Positions 26,138-34,559 of a DNA stretch of 64,000 nucleotides are shown here, piece by piece; within the stretch, counting starts at the first letter, position 1, and each line of letters starts with the position of its first letter. Made by a program: the position numbers and the translations under genes. The DNA is from Janthinobacterium sp. GW456P (GTDB lineage Bacteria; Pseudomonadota; Gammaproteobacteria; Burkholderiales; Burkholderiaceae_D). Location: the NCBI RefSeq assembly GCF_002127655.1, contig NZ_NEHB01000013.1, positions 136,522 to 200,521 of the forward strand, given 5' to 3'. The notes beneath the pieces are model-generated. The model saw only the letters and a list, made by a program, of their open reading frames with translations. It was not told the DNA's origin and searched no databases.

Positions 26138-27316
26138 ATGAGTTTCGACATCGCGCTGTCCGGTATCCAGTCCATCAACCAACAGTTGAACAGCACCAGT
26201 AACAATATCGCCAATGCCGGCACCTACGGCTTCAAGAGCAGCCGCGCCAACTTTTCGGCCATGTATGCCGGTTCGCGCGCCACGGGTACGGAAATCGGCT
26301 CGATCACGCAAAGCATGTCGCTCACTGGCGGCGTGCTGAACACGGGCCGCGCGCTCGACGCGGCCATCGACGGCCGCGGCTTTTTCGTCGCGCGCGATGC
26401 GCAAAACACCATGAGCTACAGCCGGGTCGGCATCTTTTCGGCCAGCAGTGATGGCAAGCTGATCGACTCGAACGGCCGCCTGGTGCAGGGCTATGCCGCC
26501 GTCAAAGGCAGCACGACCCTGGGCACCATGGGCGACATGAACATTCCGACGGGCCAGATTCCCGCCGTGGCATCGACCAAGCTGGCCTATGCCGCCAACA
26601 TGTCGTCCGAATGGACCATCAAGGCTGTGCCTTTCAACAAGACCAACGAACTGAGCTACAACAGCGCCAAGTCCTCGATCGTCTACGATTCGCTGGGCGC
26701 CAAGCACTCGCTGGGCCAGTACTTCGTCAAGACGGCGACGGGCGTGGACGTGCACTACACCTTTGACAACGCCGATGTGACGCCGGTGACGAGCATGACC
26801 TTCGACACGAACGGCAAGCTGGTGACCGGAACCACCGCCACGCCGGTGTTCCCGACGCCGCCTGGCGCCGCAGCGCTGTCGATCGCCATCGACTACACGG
26901 GCACGACCCAGTTCGCCGGCGAAGCGACCACCTCGACCGACCGCGCCGACGGCTATGCCTCGGGCACGTACACGGGCGTGGAATTGGCCGACGACGGCTC
27001 CGTCGTGGCGAAATACACGAACGGCCAGAAGCAAAGCATCGGCGTGATCGCCCTGGCCACCTTCCCCGACGAAGGCGGCCTGACGGCCGTCAACGATACC
27101 AGCTGGGTCGCCTCGACCACCTCCGGCACCGCCATCTATGACCGTCCGGGCGTCGGCATGGCCGGCAAACTGGTGACGAGCTCGCTGGAACAGTCGAACG
27201 TCGACATCACCTCCGAACTGGTGGGCCTGATGACGTCGCAGCGCAACTACCAGGCGAACTCGAAGGTCATCTCGACCGAGAACGCCATGCTGCAATCGCT
27301 GATGCAAGCGCTGTAA
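26138..27316 (+). CDS. flgE: Flagellar hook protein FlgE
   Basis: FlgE (392 residues) is the hook subunit. The N-terminal S-G-I-Q-S-I-N-Q-Q-L-N helix with S-N-N-I-A-N, the middle hook domain and the C-terminal motif with E-L-V-G-L-M-T-S-Q-R-N-Y-Q-A-N are all clear. An AAAGGAAG ribosome site precedes the ATG. The length is close to enterobacterial FlgE. Confidence 0.97.
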   Translation: MSFDIALSGIQSINQQLNSTSNNIANAGTYGFKSSRANFSAMYAGSRATGTEIGSITQSMSLTGGVLNTGRALDAAIDGRGFFVARDAQNTMSYSRVGIFSASSDGKLIDSNGRLVQGYAAVKGSTTLGTMGDMNIPTGQIPAVASTKLAYAANMSSEWTIKAVPFNKTNELSYNSAKSSIVYDSLGAKHSLGQYFVKTATGVDVHYTFDNADVTPVTSMTFDTNGKLVTGTTATPVFPTPPGAAALSIAIDYTGTTQFAGEATTSTDRADGYASGTYTGVELADDGSVVAKYTNGQKQSIGVIALATFPDEGGLTAVNDTSWVASTTSGTAIYDRPGVGMAGKLVTSSLEQSNVDITSELVGLMTSQRNYQANSKVISTENAMLQSLMQAL

Positions 27317-27342
27317 TCGACGATACGCAAAGGTAAAAAGCA

Positions 27343-28071
27343 ATGGATGCGCTGATTTATACCGCCATGAGCGGGGCCGACCGTGCCCTGCGGGCACAGC
27401 AGGTACACGCCAACAACCTGGCCAATATCGAGACGGGCGGCTTTCGCGCGAACATGGAAGTGTCCACCGCCCAGCCGCTGCAAAACGGCTATGGCTACGA
27501 CGACCGCCACATGACGCAGACGCAGTCAAGCGCCGTCGGCACGCGCACGGGTACGATCAAGGAAACGGGACGCGAACTCGACGTGGCCGTCACGGGCCCC
27601 GGCTTTCTCGCTGTGCAATGGCAAAACGGTGAAGCCTACACGCGCGCCGGCGCCATGGACCTCGATGAAACGGGCGCGCTGACCATCAACGGCCGGCCCG
27701 TGCTGGGCGAAGGCGGCCCGATCACGATTCCCGAGCACACCAGTCTGTCGATCGGCGCCGATGGCACGATTTCCATTCAGGTGCCAGGAACGGCGCAAAT
27801 GCAGACCGTCGACAAGCTCAAGCTGGTCAATGCGGAATCGGGCGAGTTGACGAAGAACGAGGCGGGTCTGATCGTGGCACGCAGCGGCGAAGACTTGCAG
27901 GCCGATCCGGCGGTGCGTCTGCGCGACCGCCACCTGGAAGGCAGCAACGTCTCGGCCGTCGAGGAAATGGTCGCCACCATGAGTCTGAACCGCAGTTTCG
28001 AAATGCAAATGAAAGTTTTCAAGGCCAGCGATTCCATGACGGAATCAGGCAACCGCCTGCTGGGCGCGTAA
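27343..28071 (+). CDS. flgF: Flagellar proximal rod protein FlgF
   Basis: FlgF (242 residues) is a rod subunit with the N-terminal M-D-A-L-I-Y-T-A-M-S-G-A and N-N-L-A-N-I motifs, the central rod domain (G-R-E-L-D-V-A-V-T-G-P-G-F) and C-terminal helix with S-L-N-R-S-F-E-M-Q-M. AAAGG precedes the start at good spacing. It sits between flgE and flgG as in nearly all rod operons. Confidence 0.97.
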   Translation: MDALIYTAMSGADRALRAQQVHANNLANIETGGFRANMEVSTAQPLQNGYGYDDRHMTQTQSSAVGTRTGTIKETGRELDVAVTGPGFLAVQWQNGEAYTRAGAMDLDETGALTINGRPVLGEGGPITIPEHTSLSIGADGTISIQVPGTAQMQTVDKLKLVNAESGELTKNEAGLIVARSGEDLQADPAVRLRDRHLEGSNVSAVEEMVATMSLNRSFEMQMKVFKASDSMTESGNRLLGA

Positions 28072-28103
28072 GCCCAACGCCAACCAATTACCAGGAGTAA
28101 ATC

Positions 28104-28892
28104 ATGAATCCAGCAATGTGGATCAGCAAGACCGGCGTGCAGGCACAAGATGCCAAACTGCAAGCCATCGCAAATAACCTGGCCAACGTCAATACCGTCG
28201 GCTTCAAGCGCGACCGCGTCGTCTTCGAAGACCTGTTTTACCAGGTCGAGCAGCAGCCGGGCACGCAGCGTGCCGACAATACCCTGTCGCCATCGGGCGT
28301 GCAGCTGGGTAACGGTACGCACATGGTCGGCACGCAAAAGGTGTTTACCACCGGCAGCCTGCAAACGACGAGCCGCGAATTCGACGTCGCCATCACCGGC
28401 AACGGCTTTTTGCAGGTGCTGCGCCCGAACGGCGAAGCGGCCTACACGCGCGCCGGCCAGCTCGGCATCAATGAAAACGGCGTGATGGTCAACGCCCAGG
28501 GCTTGCCGCTGGTGCCGCAGATCACCGTGCCGAACAATGCGACGGCGATCACCATCGGCGAAAACGGCATGGTCACGGCCACCGTGCCGGGCAATGTCAA
28601 CGGCACCCAGCTGGGCCAGCTGAACCTGACCAGCTTCGTCAACCCGACGGGCTTGCTGGCACTTGGCGAAAACCTGTTCCAGGAAACGGCATCGAGCGGC
28701 ACGCCGACCGAAGGCCGTCCCGGCGAAGGCGCACTGGGCAAACTGAAACAGTTCGCGCTGGAAGGCTCGAACGTGCAGGTGGTCGAAGAGATGGTCGACA
28801 TGATCGCTGCCCAGCGCACCTATGAAATGAACACCAAGGTGCTGTCGGCCGCCGACAATATGCTGCAATACCTGGCGCAAGCGGCACGCTGA
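28104..28892 (+). CDS. flgG: Flagellar distal rod protein FlgG
   Basis: FlgG (262 residues) forms the distal rod. The N-terminal segment with W-I-S-K-T-G-V-Q-A-Q, N-N-L-A-N-V-N-T-V-G-F-K, the S-R-E-F-D-V-A-I-T-G-N-G-F motif and C-terminal A-A-Q-R-T-Y-E-M-N-T-K are standard. An AGGAG ribosome site precedes the ATG. It overlaps flgH by one base. Confidence 0.98.
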   Translation: MNPAMWISKTGVQAQDAKLQAIANNLANVNTVGFKRDRVVFEDLFYQVEQQPGTQRADNTLSPSGVQLGNGTHMVGTQKVFTTGSLQTTSREFDVAITGNGFLQVLRPNGEAAYTRAGQLGINENGVMVNAQGLPLVPQITVPNNATAITIGENGMVTATVPGNVNGTQLGQLNLTSFVNPTGLLALGENLFQETASSGTPTEGRPGEGALGKLKQFALEGSNVQVVEEMVDMIAAQRTYEMNTKVLSAADNMLQYLAQAAR

Positions 28893-29566
28893 TGACAGCC
28901 GCCATGAAAGCCACGGCAGCCATGCTGCTGGTGTTGATGGCCGGTTGCGCCAGCCGGCCGGCCGCGCCGGTGGTGCCCAGCTTTTCCGATACGCCGCTGC
29001 CCGTGGCGCCGCGCAGCGCTGCGCGCGGCGGCGTGGGCGGCGGCGTGTTCAATCACGACGCCGGCCTGGACCTGATCTCGGACAGCCGCGCCTTCCGCGT
29101 CGGCGATGTCGTCACGGTGGCCCTGCAGGAAACCACGCAAGCGAGCAAGAAAGCCGGCACCTCGTTCAACAAGGGTTCGTCCGTCGGCGTGAATGCCGCC
29201 AACATCCTCGGCAAGACCTTCCCGAAGACGGGCATCGACCTGTCGGCCGACCGCAACTTCGCCGGCGACTCGACCAGCACGCAGCAAAATGCGCTGTCCG
29301 GCGCCATCACCGTGATCGTGCAGGAAGTGCTGCCGAACGGCTTGCTGCGCGTGCAGGGCGAGAAAACGCTGACCCTGAACCAGGGCGAGGAATTCGTGCG
29401 CCTGCGCGGCTACCTGCGCGCGGCCGACATCGATTCGAACAACCAGGTCTCGTCCCTGCGCATCGCCAATGCACAGATCGCCTATTCCGGCCAGGGCACC
29501 CTGGCCGAAGCCAATACACCAGGCTGGCTGACGCGCTTCTTCGTCGGCCCATGGATGCCGTTTTAA
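28892..29566 (+). CDS. flgH: Flagellar L-ring lipoprotein FlgH
   Basis: FlgH (224 residues) makes the outer-membrane L ring. A lipoprotein signal peptide ends at M-A-G-C with Cys19 as the lipidated residue. The body shows R-V-G-D-V-V-T-V-A-L-Q-E-T-T-Q-A-S-K and L-R-V-Q-G-E-K-T-L-T-L-N, both typical. It starts in the flgG stop region and is followed by flgI after nine bases. L and P rings show the structure belongs to a two-membrane cell. Confidence 0.97.
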   Translation: MTAAMKATAAMLLVLMAGCASRPAAPVVPSFSDTPLPVAPRSAARGGVGGGVFNHDAGLDLISDSRAFRVGDVVTVALQETTQASKKAGTSFNKGSSVGVNAANILGKTFPKTGIDLSADRNFAGDSTSTQQNALSGAITVIVQEVLPNGLLRVQGEKTLTLNQGEEFVRLRGYLRAADIDSNNQVSSLRIANAQIAYSGQGTLAEANTPGWLTRFFVGPWMPF

Positions 29567-29575
29567 GGTGAGCTC

Positions 29576-30688
29576 ATGAAATTTCGTTCCGCCCTGCCCC
29601 TGGCAGCCATGCTGGCCGCGCTCTCCGGCTTTGCCCTGCCCGCCAGCGCCGCGCAAGTGCTGCGCAACCTGGTCAGTATCGAGGGCGTGCGCGACAACCC
29701 GCTGGTCGGCTACGGCCTCGTCGTGGGCCTGAACGGCAGCGGCGACACCACCCAGGTGAAGTTTTCCAGCCAGTCCGTGGTCAACATGCTCAAGCAATTC
29801 GGCGTGAAGATGCCTGACGGCGCCGAAGCAAAAAGCAAGAACGTCGCCACCGTCATGGTCAGCGCCGTGTTTCCTCCAGGATACCGCCGTGGCCAGGCCA
29901 TCGATGTCACCGTCTCGTCCCTGGGCGATGCGAAGAGCTTGCGCGGCGGCACCTTGTTGCTGACGCAATTGCGCGCGGCCGACAATGAAACGTATGCGCT
30001 GGCACAAGGCAACGTCGTCGTCGGCGGCTTGAACGCCACCGGCAAGAGCGGCTCGTCCGTCACCGTCAACACGCCAACCTCGGGCCGCATTCCCAACGGC
30101 GCCAACATCGAACGCGAAATCCTCAGCGATTTCTCGACCAAGCCGACCGTCACCCTGAACTTGCGCCACCCGCATTTCGAAACGGCCATCAATATCGTCG
30201 AAGCCGTCAACCGCCGCTTTGGCGCCGTCGCCACCACGCGCGACGCCACCAGCGTGGAAGTGCTGGCGCCGGAAAACCCGACCCAGCGCGTGGCCTTCAT
30301 GGCCAAGCTCGAAGCGCTGTCCGTCGATGTCGGCGTCGATACGCCGAAAGTGGTCTTCAATTCGCGCACCGGCACCGTGGTCATCGCCGAAGGCTTGCGC
30401 GTCAAGGCGGCCGCCGTCACGCACGGCTCGCTCAAGGTTGTCATTTCCGAAAGTTCGGCCGTCAGCCAGCCGGCGCCGTTCGGCCGCGGCCAGACCACCG
30501 TCACGCCGCAGTCGAAAGTGTCCGTCGACCAGGGTAATGGCAATATGTTCAAATGGCCGGCCGGTGCCAAGTTGCAGTCGATTATCGACGTGGTCAACAG
30601 CCTGGGCGCCTCGCCCGATGACATCATGGCAATTCTGCAAGCCCTGGATCAAGCCGGGGCCATCGAAGGTGAACTGGTGGTCATATGA
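29576..30688 (+). CDS. flgI: Flagellar P-ring protein FlgI
   Basis: FlgI (370 residues) forms the P ring in the peptidoglycan layer. It has a Sec signal peptide (cleavage near A-L-P-A-S-A-A, about residue 25), followed by the conserved [16 protein letters not shown] and later N-P-T-Q-R-V-A-F motifs. The stop overlaps the flgJ start by four bases. Confidence 0.98.
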   Translation: MKFRSALPLAAMLAALSGFALPASAAQVLRNLVSIEGVRDNPLVGYGLVVGLNGSGDTTQVKFSSQSVVNMLKQFGVKMPDGAEAKSKNVATVMVSAVFPPGYRRGQAIDVTVSSLGDAKSLRGGTLLLTQLRAADNETYALAQGNVVVGGLNATGKSGSSVTVNTPTSGRIPNGANIEREILSDFSTKPTVTLNLRHPHFETAINIVEAVNRRFGAVATTRDATSVEVLAPENPTQRVAFMAKLEALSVDVGVDTPKVVFNSRTGTVVIAEGLRVKAAAVTHGSLKVVISESSAVSQPAPFGRGQTTVTPQSKVSVDQGNGNMFKWPAGAKLQSIIDVVNSLGASPDDIMAILQALDQAGAIEGELVVI

Positions 30689-31077
30689 TGAATATCAACG
30701 ACAGCAGCGGCGCCCTGCCCTCGGCGCTCGACGACAAGACGCCCGCCGCGGCCACGCCGGCCGATCCCCGCTATGCGGCCAAGGCCACCGAGGCGGCCGT
30801 CAAGTTCGAAGCCTTCTTCATCTCGCACATGCTGCGCCAGATGCGTTCGGGCACGCGCGAGATGGCGGGCGAAGACAGCGTCTTCAAGGACCCGATCAAC
30901 AGCGACATGCTGGAAATGGCTGATAACCTGGTGGCCGACAAGATGGCCGGCCAGCGCGCCTTCGGCATCGCCGACGCCATCCTGCGCCAGCTGCTGCCGC
31001 CTGCCGGCGCCCCGGTGACAGCCCGTGGCGCTGTCAAAACCGACAATATTGCGGCGCCGCTTAATAAATCCGTCTGA
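30685..31077 (+). CDS. flgJ: FlgJ rod-cap domain protein without the muramidase domain
   Basis: This 130-residue protein contains only the N-terminal rod-scaffold domain of FlgJ (about 28-105: [16 protein letters not shown] and the later helix with D-M-L-E-M-A-D). The C-terminal peptidoglycan hydrolase domain found in enterobacterial FlgJ is missing and is encoded as a separate gene at 22974. The frame ends cleanly with no sign of a frameshift, so this looks like a genuine short form. It overlaps flgI by four bases. Confidence 0.93.
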   Translation: MMNINDSSGALPSALDDKTPAAATPADPRYAAKATEAAVKFEAFFISHMLRQMRSGTREMAGEDSVFKDPINSDMLEMADNLVADKMAGQRAFGIADAILRQLLPPAGAPVTARGAVKTDNIAAPLNKSV

Positions 31078-31158
31078 AGCGTCGCCTGTACAAGGTAACA
31101 ACGATTCAATGCCTGCCCACCCGCATGCGCCACACTCTTCACGAAAGAAACTTGCCCA

Positions 31159-32520
31159 ATGAGCATCATCAGCAATGCATTGTCAGGCAGCATCGCCGCC
31201 CAGGCCGCACTCAATGCGGCCAGCCAGAACATCGCCAACCTGCAAACGGCGGGCTATACGCGCCAGGGTGTGCTGCTGGCATCGCTTGGCGCCACCGCCG
31301 GCGTGCGTTCGGCCGGCAATGGCGTGGAAGTGTCCGCCTTGCTGCGTTTTGCCGATGCGTATAAGAGCCAGCAAATGTGGCGTGCCGCGTCCGACCAGGG
31401 CGCCCGCTCGCAGACCCAGCCTTACCTGACCCAGCTCGAGCGCGTGATGGGCGACGATGCGTCGAGCATCAGCAATGGCATCGACGGTTTCTTCAAGGCC
31501 CTGAACGCGGCCGCCGTCGACCCAACGTCGACGCCGCTGCGCCAGCAGATCGTCACTTCCGCCGACGCCATGGCGCAGCGCTTCAACAGCATCAGCACCG
31601 TCATGGGCAACCAGTTGCTGTCGGTCCAGCAACAACGGGCAGCGATTGTGCCGCAAGCCAATACCACCCTGGCCAATATCGCCGCGTTGAACCAGCGTAT
31701 CAGCACCTCCACGGCGTCGGGCACGAACGTGTCGTCGCTGATGGATGCGCGCGACCAGCTGATCGATGGCCTGGCCTCGCAAATGGGCATCGAGGTGCTC
31801 GACCAGCCGGACGGCTCGCGCAATGTCTCGCTGAAGTCGGGCCAGCCTCTGGTCATCGGCAGCCTGGCCGGCACCCTGAGCAGCACCATGACGAACACGG
31901 GCGACCAGACGCTGAGCCTCGATTTCGCCAAGTCCTCGTACACGCTCGATCTGGTCGCCATCGGCGGCCAGATGGGCGGTCTGGGCGAATTCGAAAAAAA
32001 TACCCTGAAACCGCTGCAGCAGTCGCTGCAAGACATGGCCACCCAGTTGACCAGCAAGGTCAACGCGCAACTGGCGCTGGGAACAACCATGGCCGGCACG
32101 GCCGGAGGTCCCCTGCTGGCCTATGCGAATGGCAAGCTGAGCATTACCCCTGGCTTCAACGCCAAGGACCTGGCCCTGTCACTGACGGGCCAGGCCGGCG
32201 ACAGCGGCAACTTGCAGAAACTGATCGACATCAAGAATCAACCGATCAGCGTCAGCTGGGTGGGTTCCGTCCTGATGAGCGATGCGGACACGCAGCTGGT
32301 CGGCAAGCTGGCGATCTACAGCCAGCAGAATCAAGCCTTGCTGAAGACGGCCAGCACGGTGCGCGCGCAAGCGATCGACGACTGGAAATCCACAAGCGGC
32401 GTGAACAAGGACGAAGAAGCGATGAACCTGGTCGAATTCCAGAATATGTACCAGGCAAACATGAAAGTCATTTCCGTGGCGAATACCTTGTTTGACGCCA
32501 CTTTGCAAATGATGGGTTAA
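31159..32520 (+). CDS. flgK: Hook-filament junction protein FlgK (HAP1)
   Basis: FlgK (453 residues) joins hook and filament. The N-terminal helix (A-L-S-G-S-I-A-A-Q-A-A-L-N-A-A-S-Q-N-I) and the C-terminal region with E-E-A-M-N-L-V-E-F-Q-N-M-Y-Q-A-N are characteristic. It is shorter than enterobacterial FlgK (about 545), the difference being in the middle domain. It follows flgJ after 81 bases and precedes flgL by 10. Confidence 0.96.
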   Translation: MSIISNALSGSIAAQAALNAASQNIANLQTAGYTRQGVLLASLGATAGVRSAGNGVEVSALLRFADAYKSQQMWRAASDQGARSQTQPYLTQLERVMGDDASSISNGIDGFFKALNAAAVDPTSTPLRQQIVTSADAMAQRFNSISTVMGNQLLSVQQQRAAIVPQANTTLANIAALNQRISTSTASGTNVSSLMDARDQLIDGLASQMGIEVLDQPDGSRNVSLKSGQPLVIGSLAGTLSSTMTNTGDQTLSLDFAKSSYTLDLVAIGGQMGGLGEFEKNTLKPLQQSLQDMATQLTSKVNAQLALGTTMAGTAGGPLLAYANGKLSITPGFNAKDLALSLTGQAGDSGNLQKLIDIKNQPISVSWVGSVLMSDADTQLVGKLAIYSQQNQALLKTASTVRAQAIDDWKSTSGVNKDEEAMNLVEFQNMYQANMKVISVANTLFDATLQMMG

Positions 32521-32530
32521 GGAGAAGATC

Positions 32531-33442
32531 ATGCGTGTTGCCAGTAGCCAGTACCAATCGCTGATTAATATTTCTCTTCAGCAAAATCAAGAACGCATCA
32601 ATTACCTGACGCAGCAGATGGCTTCGGGCTTGCGCATCCAGCTGCCGTCGGATGACCCGATCGGCAACGTGCGCATTTCGCGCCTGACGCGCGAGCAAGC
32701 CATGGTCACGCAGTACCAGGACAATATCGCCACAGTCAAAGTGCGCCTGCTGAAAAACGAAAACTACCTGTCGAGCATGGTTACCGACATGGGCCAGGCG
32801 CGCGACCTGCTCGTATGGGCGGCCGACGGCAGCAACGCCCCCGCCGACCTGAATGCCATGACGCAATCGCTGGTCGCCTTGCGCGACAGCGTGCTGTACA
32901 CGGCCAACCTGAAGGACCAGGAAGGCCGCTACATGTTTTCCGGCACCGCCACCGACCAGCCGGCGATCAAGTACGACGCGACAGCGGCTGCCGGTTCGCG
33001 CTACAGCTACATCGGCAATACCGACACGCAGACCGTGGTAGTGGGCAATGGCGTGACGCAGGCGGCCAACGTCGACGTGAAGAATCTGGAAGTATGGCTC
33101 AACAAGATCGACCAGGTCATCACCACCCTCGGCACGCCGGGCGTCAGCCCGAATGACCCGGCCGTGCGGGCCGTGGTGGGCGCAGGCCTGAATGGCACGG
33201 ACGACGGCATGGATCTGCTCTCGGGCAAGATCGCCATCTTCGGCGGCGCGCAGAACATCCTGTCCACCTTGTCCGGCAACCTGTCCAATGTCTCGCTGTC
33301 GAACGATTCGGCCCTGCTGGACCTGAAAAAGACCGACATGGGTGCGGCGGCCATCGAACTGACCGGCTACCAGACAGCCCTGCAGGCAACCTACAAGGCA
33401 TACGCCAAGGTTGGCACCATTTCCCTGTTTGATCTTCTCTGA
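32531..33442 (+). CDS. flgL: Hook-filament junction protein FlgL (HAP3)
   Basis: FlgL (303 residues) is the second junction protein, a flagellin homologue. The N-terminal helix with M-R-V-A-S-S-Q-Y-Q and L-T-Q-Q-M-A-S-G-L-R-I, followed by P-S-D-D-P, and the flagellin-like C-terminal helix (E-L-T-G-Y-Q-T-A-L-Q-A-T) are typical. An AGGAGA ribosome site precedes the ATG. Confidence 0.96.
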   Translation: MRVASSQYQSLINISLQQNQERINYLTQQMASGLRIQLPSDDPIGNVRISRLTREQAMVTQYQDNIATVKVRLLKNENYLSSMVTDMGQARDLLVWAADGSNAPADLNAMTQSLVALRDSVLYTANLKDQEGRYMFSGTATDQPAIKYDATAAAGSRYSYIGNTDTQTVVVGNGVTQAANVDVKNLEVWLNKIDQVITTLGTPGVSPNDPAVRAVVGAGLNGTDDGMDLLSGKIAIFGGAQNILSTLSGNLSNVSLSNDSALLDLKKTDMGAAAIELTGYQTALQATYKAYAKVGTISLFDLL

Positions 33443-33447
33443 CCATC

Positions 33448-34491
33448 ATGCAAATCGTTCAGACCTCCTCCTCTTCCGGCGTCAATGCCAAAGGCGCCGG
33501 CACAGCCCGCGTCGTTGATGACGCGTCCGCCGCCATCAACGGCAGCGCCAGCGCGCGCAGCGATGCGCCGGCAGCGAAGAGATCGACGGCGAGCCTGCAA
33601 CGCGGCCTGAGCAACTGGGATCACCAGCTGCAGGGGGAGATTTCCAACGCGCAACAAACGCTCGACTACCTGGAACGCAGCAGCAGCCAGTTGCAAGCGC
33701 TGAAAAGCGAGCTGGCGGCCAAGCTGGCCGCACGCCAGGGCCGCGAAGGGCAAGTCGAAGCAAGGGTACGCCAGTTCAGCAATACCTGGCGCCAGCGCGC
33801 CAGCGCCTCGGGCGGCACGCTCGACGCACAGCTCAGCTATACCAGCCCGCGCGCGGCACAGCAAAACTTCAGCATCCGCGGCCTGACCATGGCCAGCCTG
33901 CAGGAAGGCCCGCAGGAAGTGCTGGCGTTTTCCGTCGGCGGCGCGAACCAGGCTTTGCGCTCGGTCAATATCGAACCTGGCCTGAGCGCGAACGAAATCG
34001 TCTCGCGCTTCGACCGCGCCTTGATGCCATCGGGTATCGGCGTCAAACTGGGCGAGAATGGCGAACTGGTGTTCAGCACGTCGGAAGCGGCCTGGGCCAA
34101 CGTGCGCGACAGCCTGTCCGTGCGCGGCAGCGGCATCCGCTATCCGACCGGCCAGATGAGCCGCGTGCGCACGGATGCGGAACCGGCCGCCATCGCACCG
34201 GAAGAATGGCATACCGGCGACGTGGAAGCCCTGCGCGCCACCTTGCAGCAAGTGGTGCAAGCGCTGGCGCAGTTGCAGGCGGCGCGCAGCGCCGTCGGCC
34301 TGGCCCTGGCGCAAGCCACTGGACGAGTTGCCCGAGCGCAACCAGTGCAAGTGCACGTCAGCATGGATACCTTGGCGGAAAACTTCACGCAAAAGGCCAG
34401 CGAGCCCGGCTATGAATCGCTGCTGGCGATCAGCTCGGCATTGGTCGGCATCAGCCGCGAGCGAGTCGTCGCCCTGCTGGGCCTCGAATAA
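33448..34491 (+). CDS. Orphan hook-associated-like flagellar protein (possible LafW counterpart)
   Basis: This 347-residue protein starts five bases after flgL and is therefore almost certainly in the flg operon. It has no signal peptide or membrane segment. Residues about 45-110 are a long charged helical region with coiled-coil character (L-Q-A-L-K-S-E-L-A-A-K). Residues about 165-215 read like a flagellin_IN or FliD-type insert (N-I-E-P-G-L-S-A-N-E-I-V then G-V-K-L-G-E-N-G-E-L-V-F-S-T). The C-terminus is helical and rich in Ala and Gln. In Flag-2 loci a putative hook-associated protein gene, lafW, also follows lfgL. The LafW equivalence is inferred from position and this pattern. Confidence 0.6.
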   Translation: MQIVQTSSSSGVNAKGAGTARVVDDASAAINGSASARSDAPAAKRSTASLQRGLSNWDHQLQGEISNAQQTLDYLERSSSQLQALKSELAAKLAARQGREGQVEARVRQFSNTWRQRASASGGTLDAQLSYTSPRAAQQNFSIRGLTMASLQEGPQEVLAFSVGGANQALRSVNIEPGLSANEIVSRFDRALMPSGIGVKLGENGELVFSTSEAAWANVRDSLSVRGSGIRYPTGQMSRVRTDAEPAAIAPEEWHTGDVEALRATLQQVVQALAQLQAARSAVGLALAQATGRVARAQPVQVHVSMDTLAENFTQKASEPGYESLLAISSALVGISRERVVALLGLE

Positions 34492-34501
34492 TCGCTGCCC
34501 G

Positions 34502-34526
34502 CGCGTGCGCCGCCTTGGCGCACGCG
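34502..34526. terminator. GC-rich hairpin after the flagellar locus
   Basis: A perfect 10-bp stem (CGCGTGCGCC / GGCGCACGCG) with a five-base loop begins about 10 bases after the last flagellar gene. There is no T run, so it may work as a Rho-assisted end, an mRNA-protecting hairpin or an attenuating structure before the glycosyltransferase gene. Confidence 0.4.
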
Positions 34527-34559
34527 GCAATAATGGGACACGCCCCCTAGCTCAGGACG

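Noticed and set aside
30685-31077. flgJ as a truncated pseudogene
   Set aside because: The frame ends cleanly after the rod-cap domain, and an intact muramidase gene exists elsewhere in the locus, so it is a short functional form.
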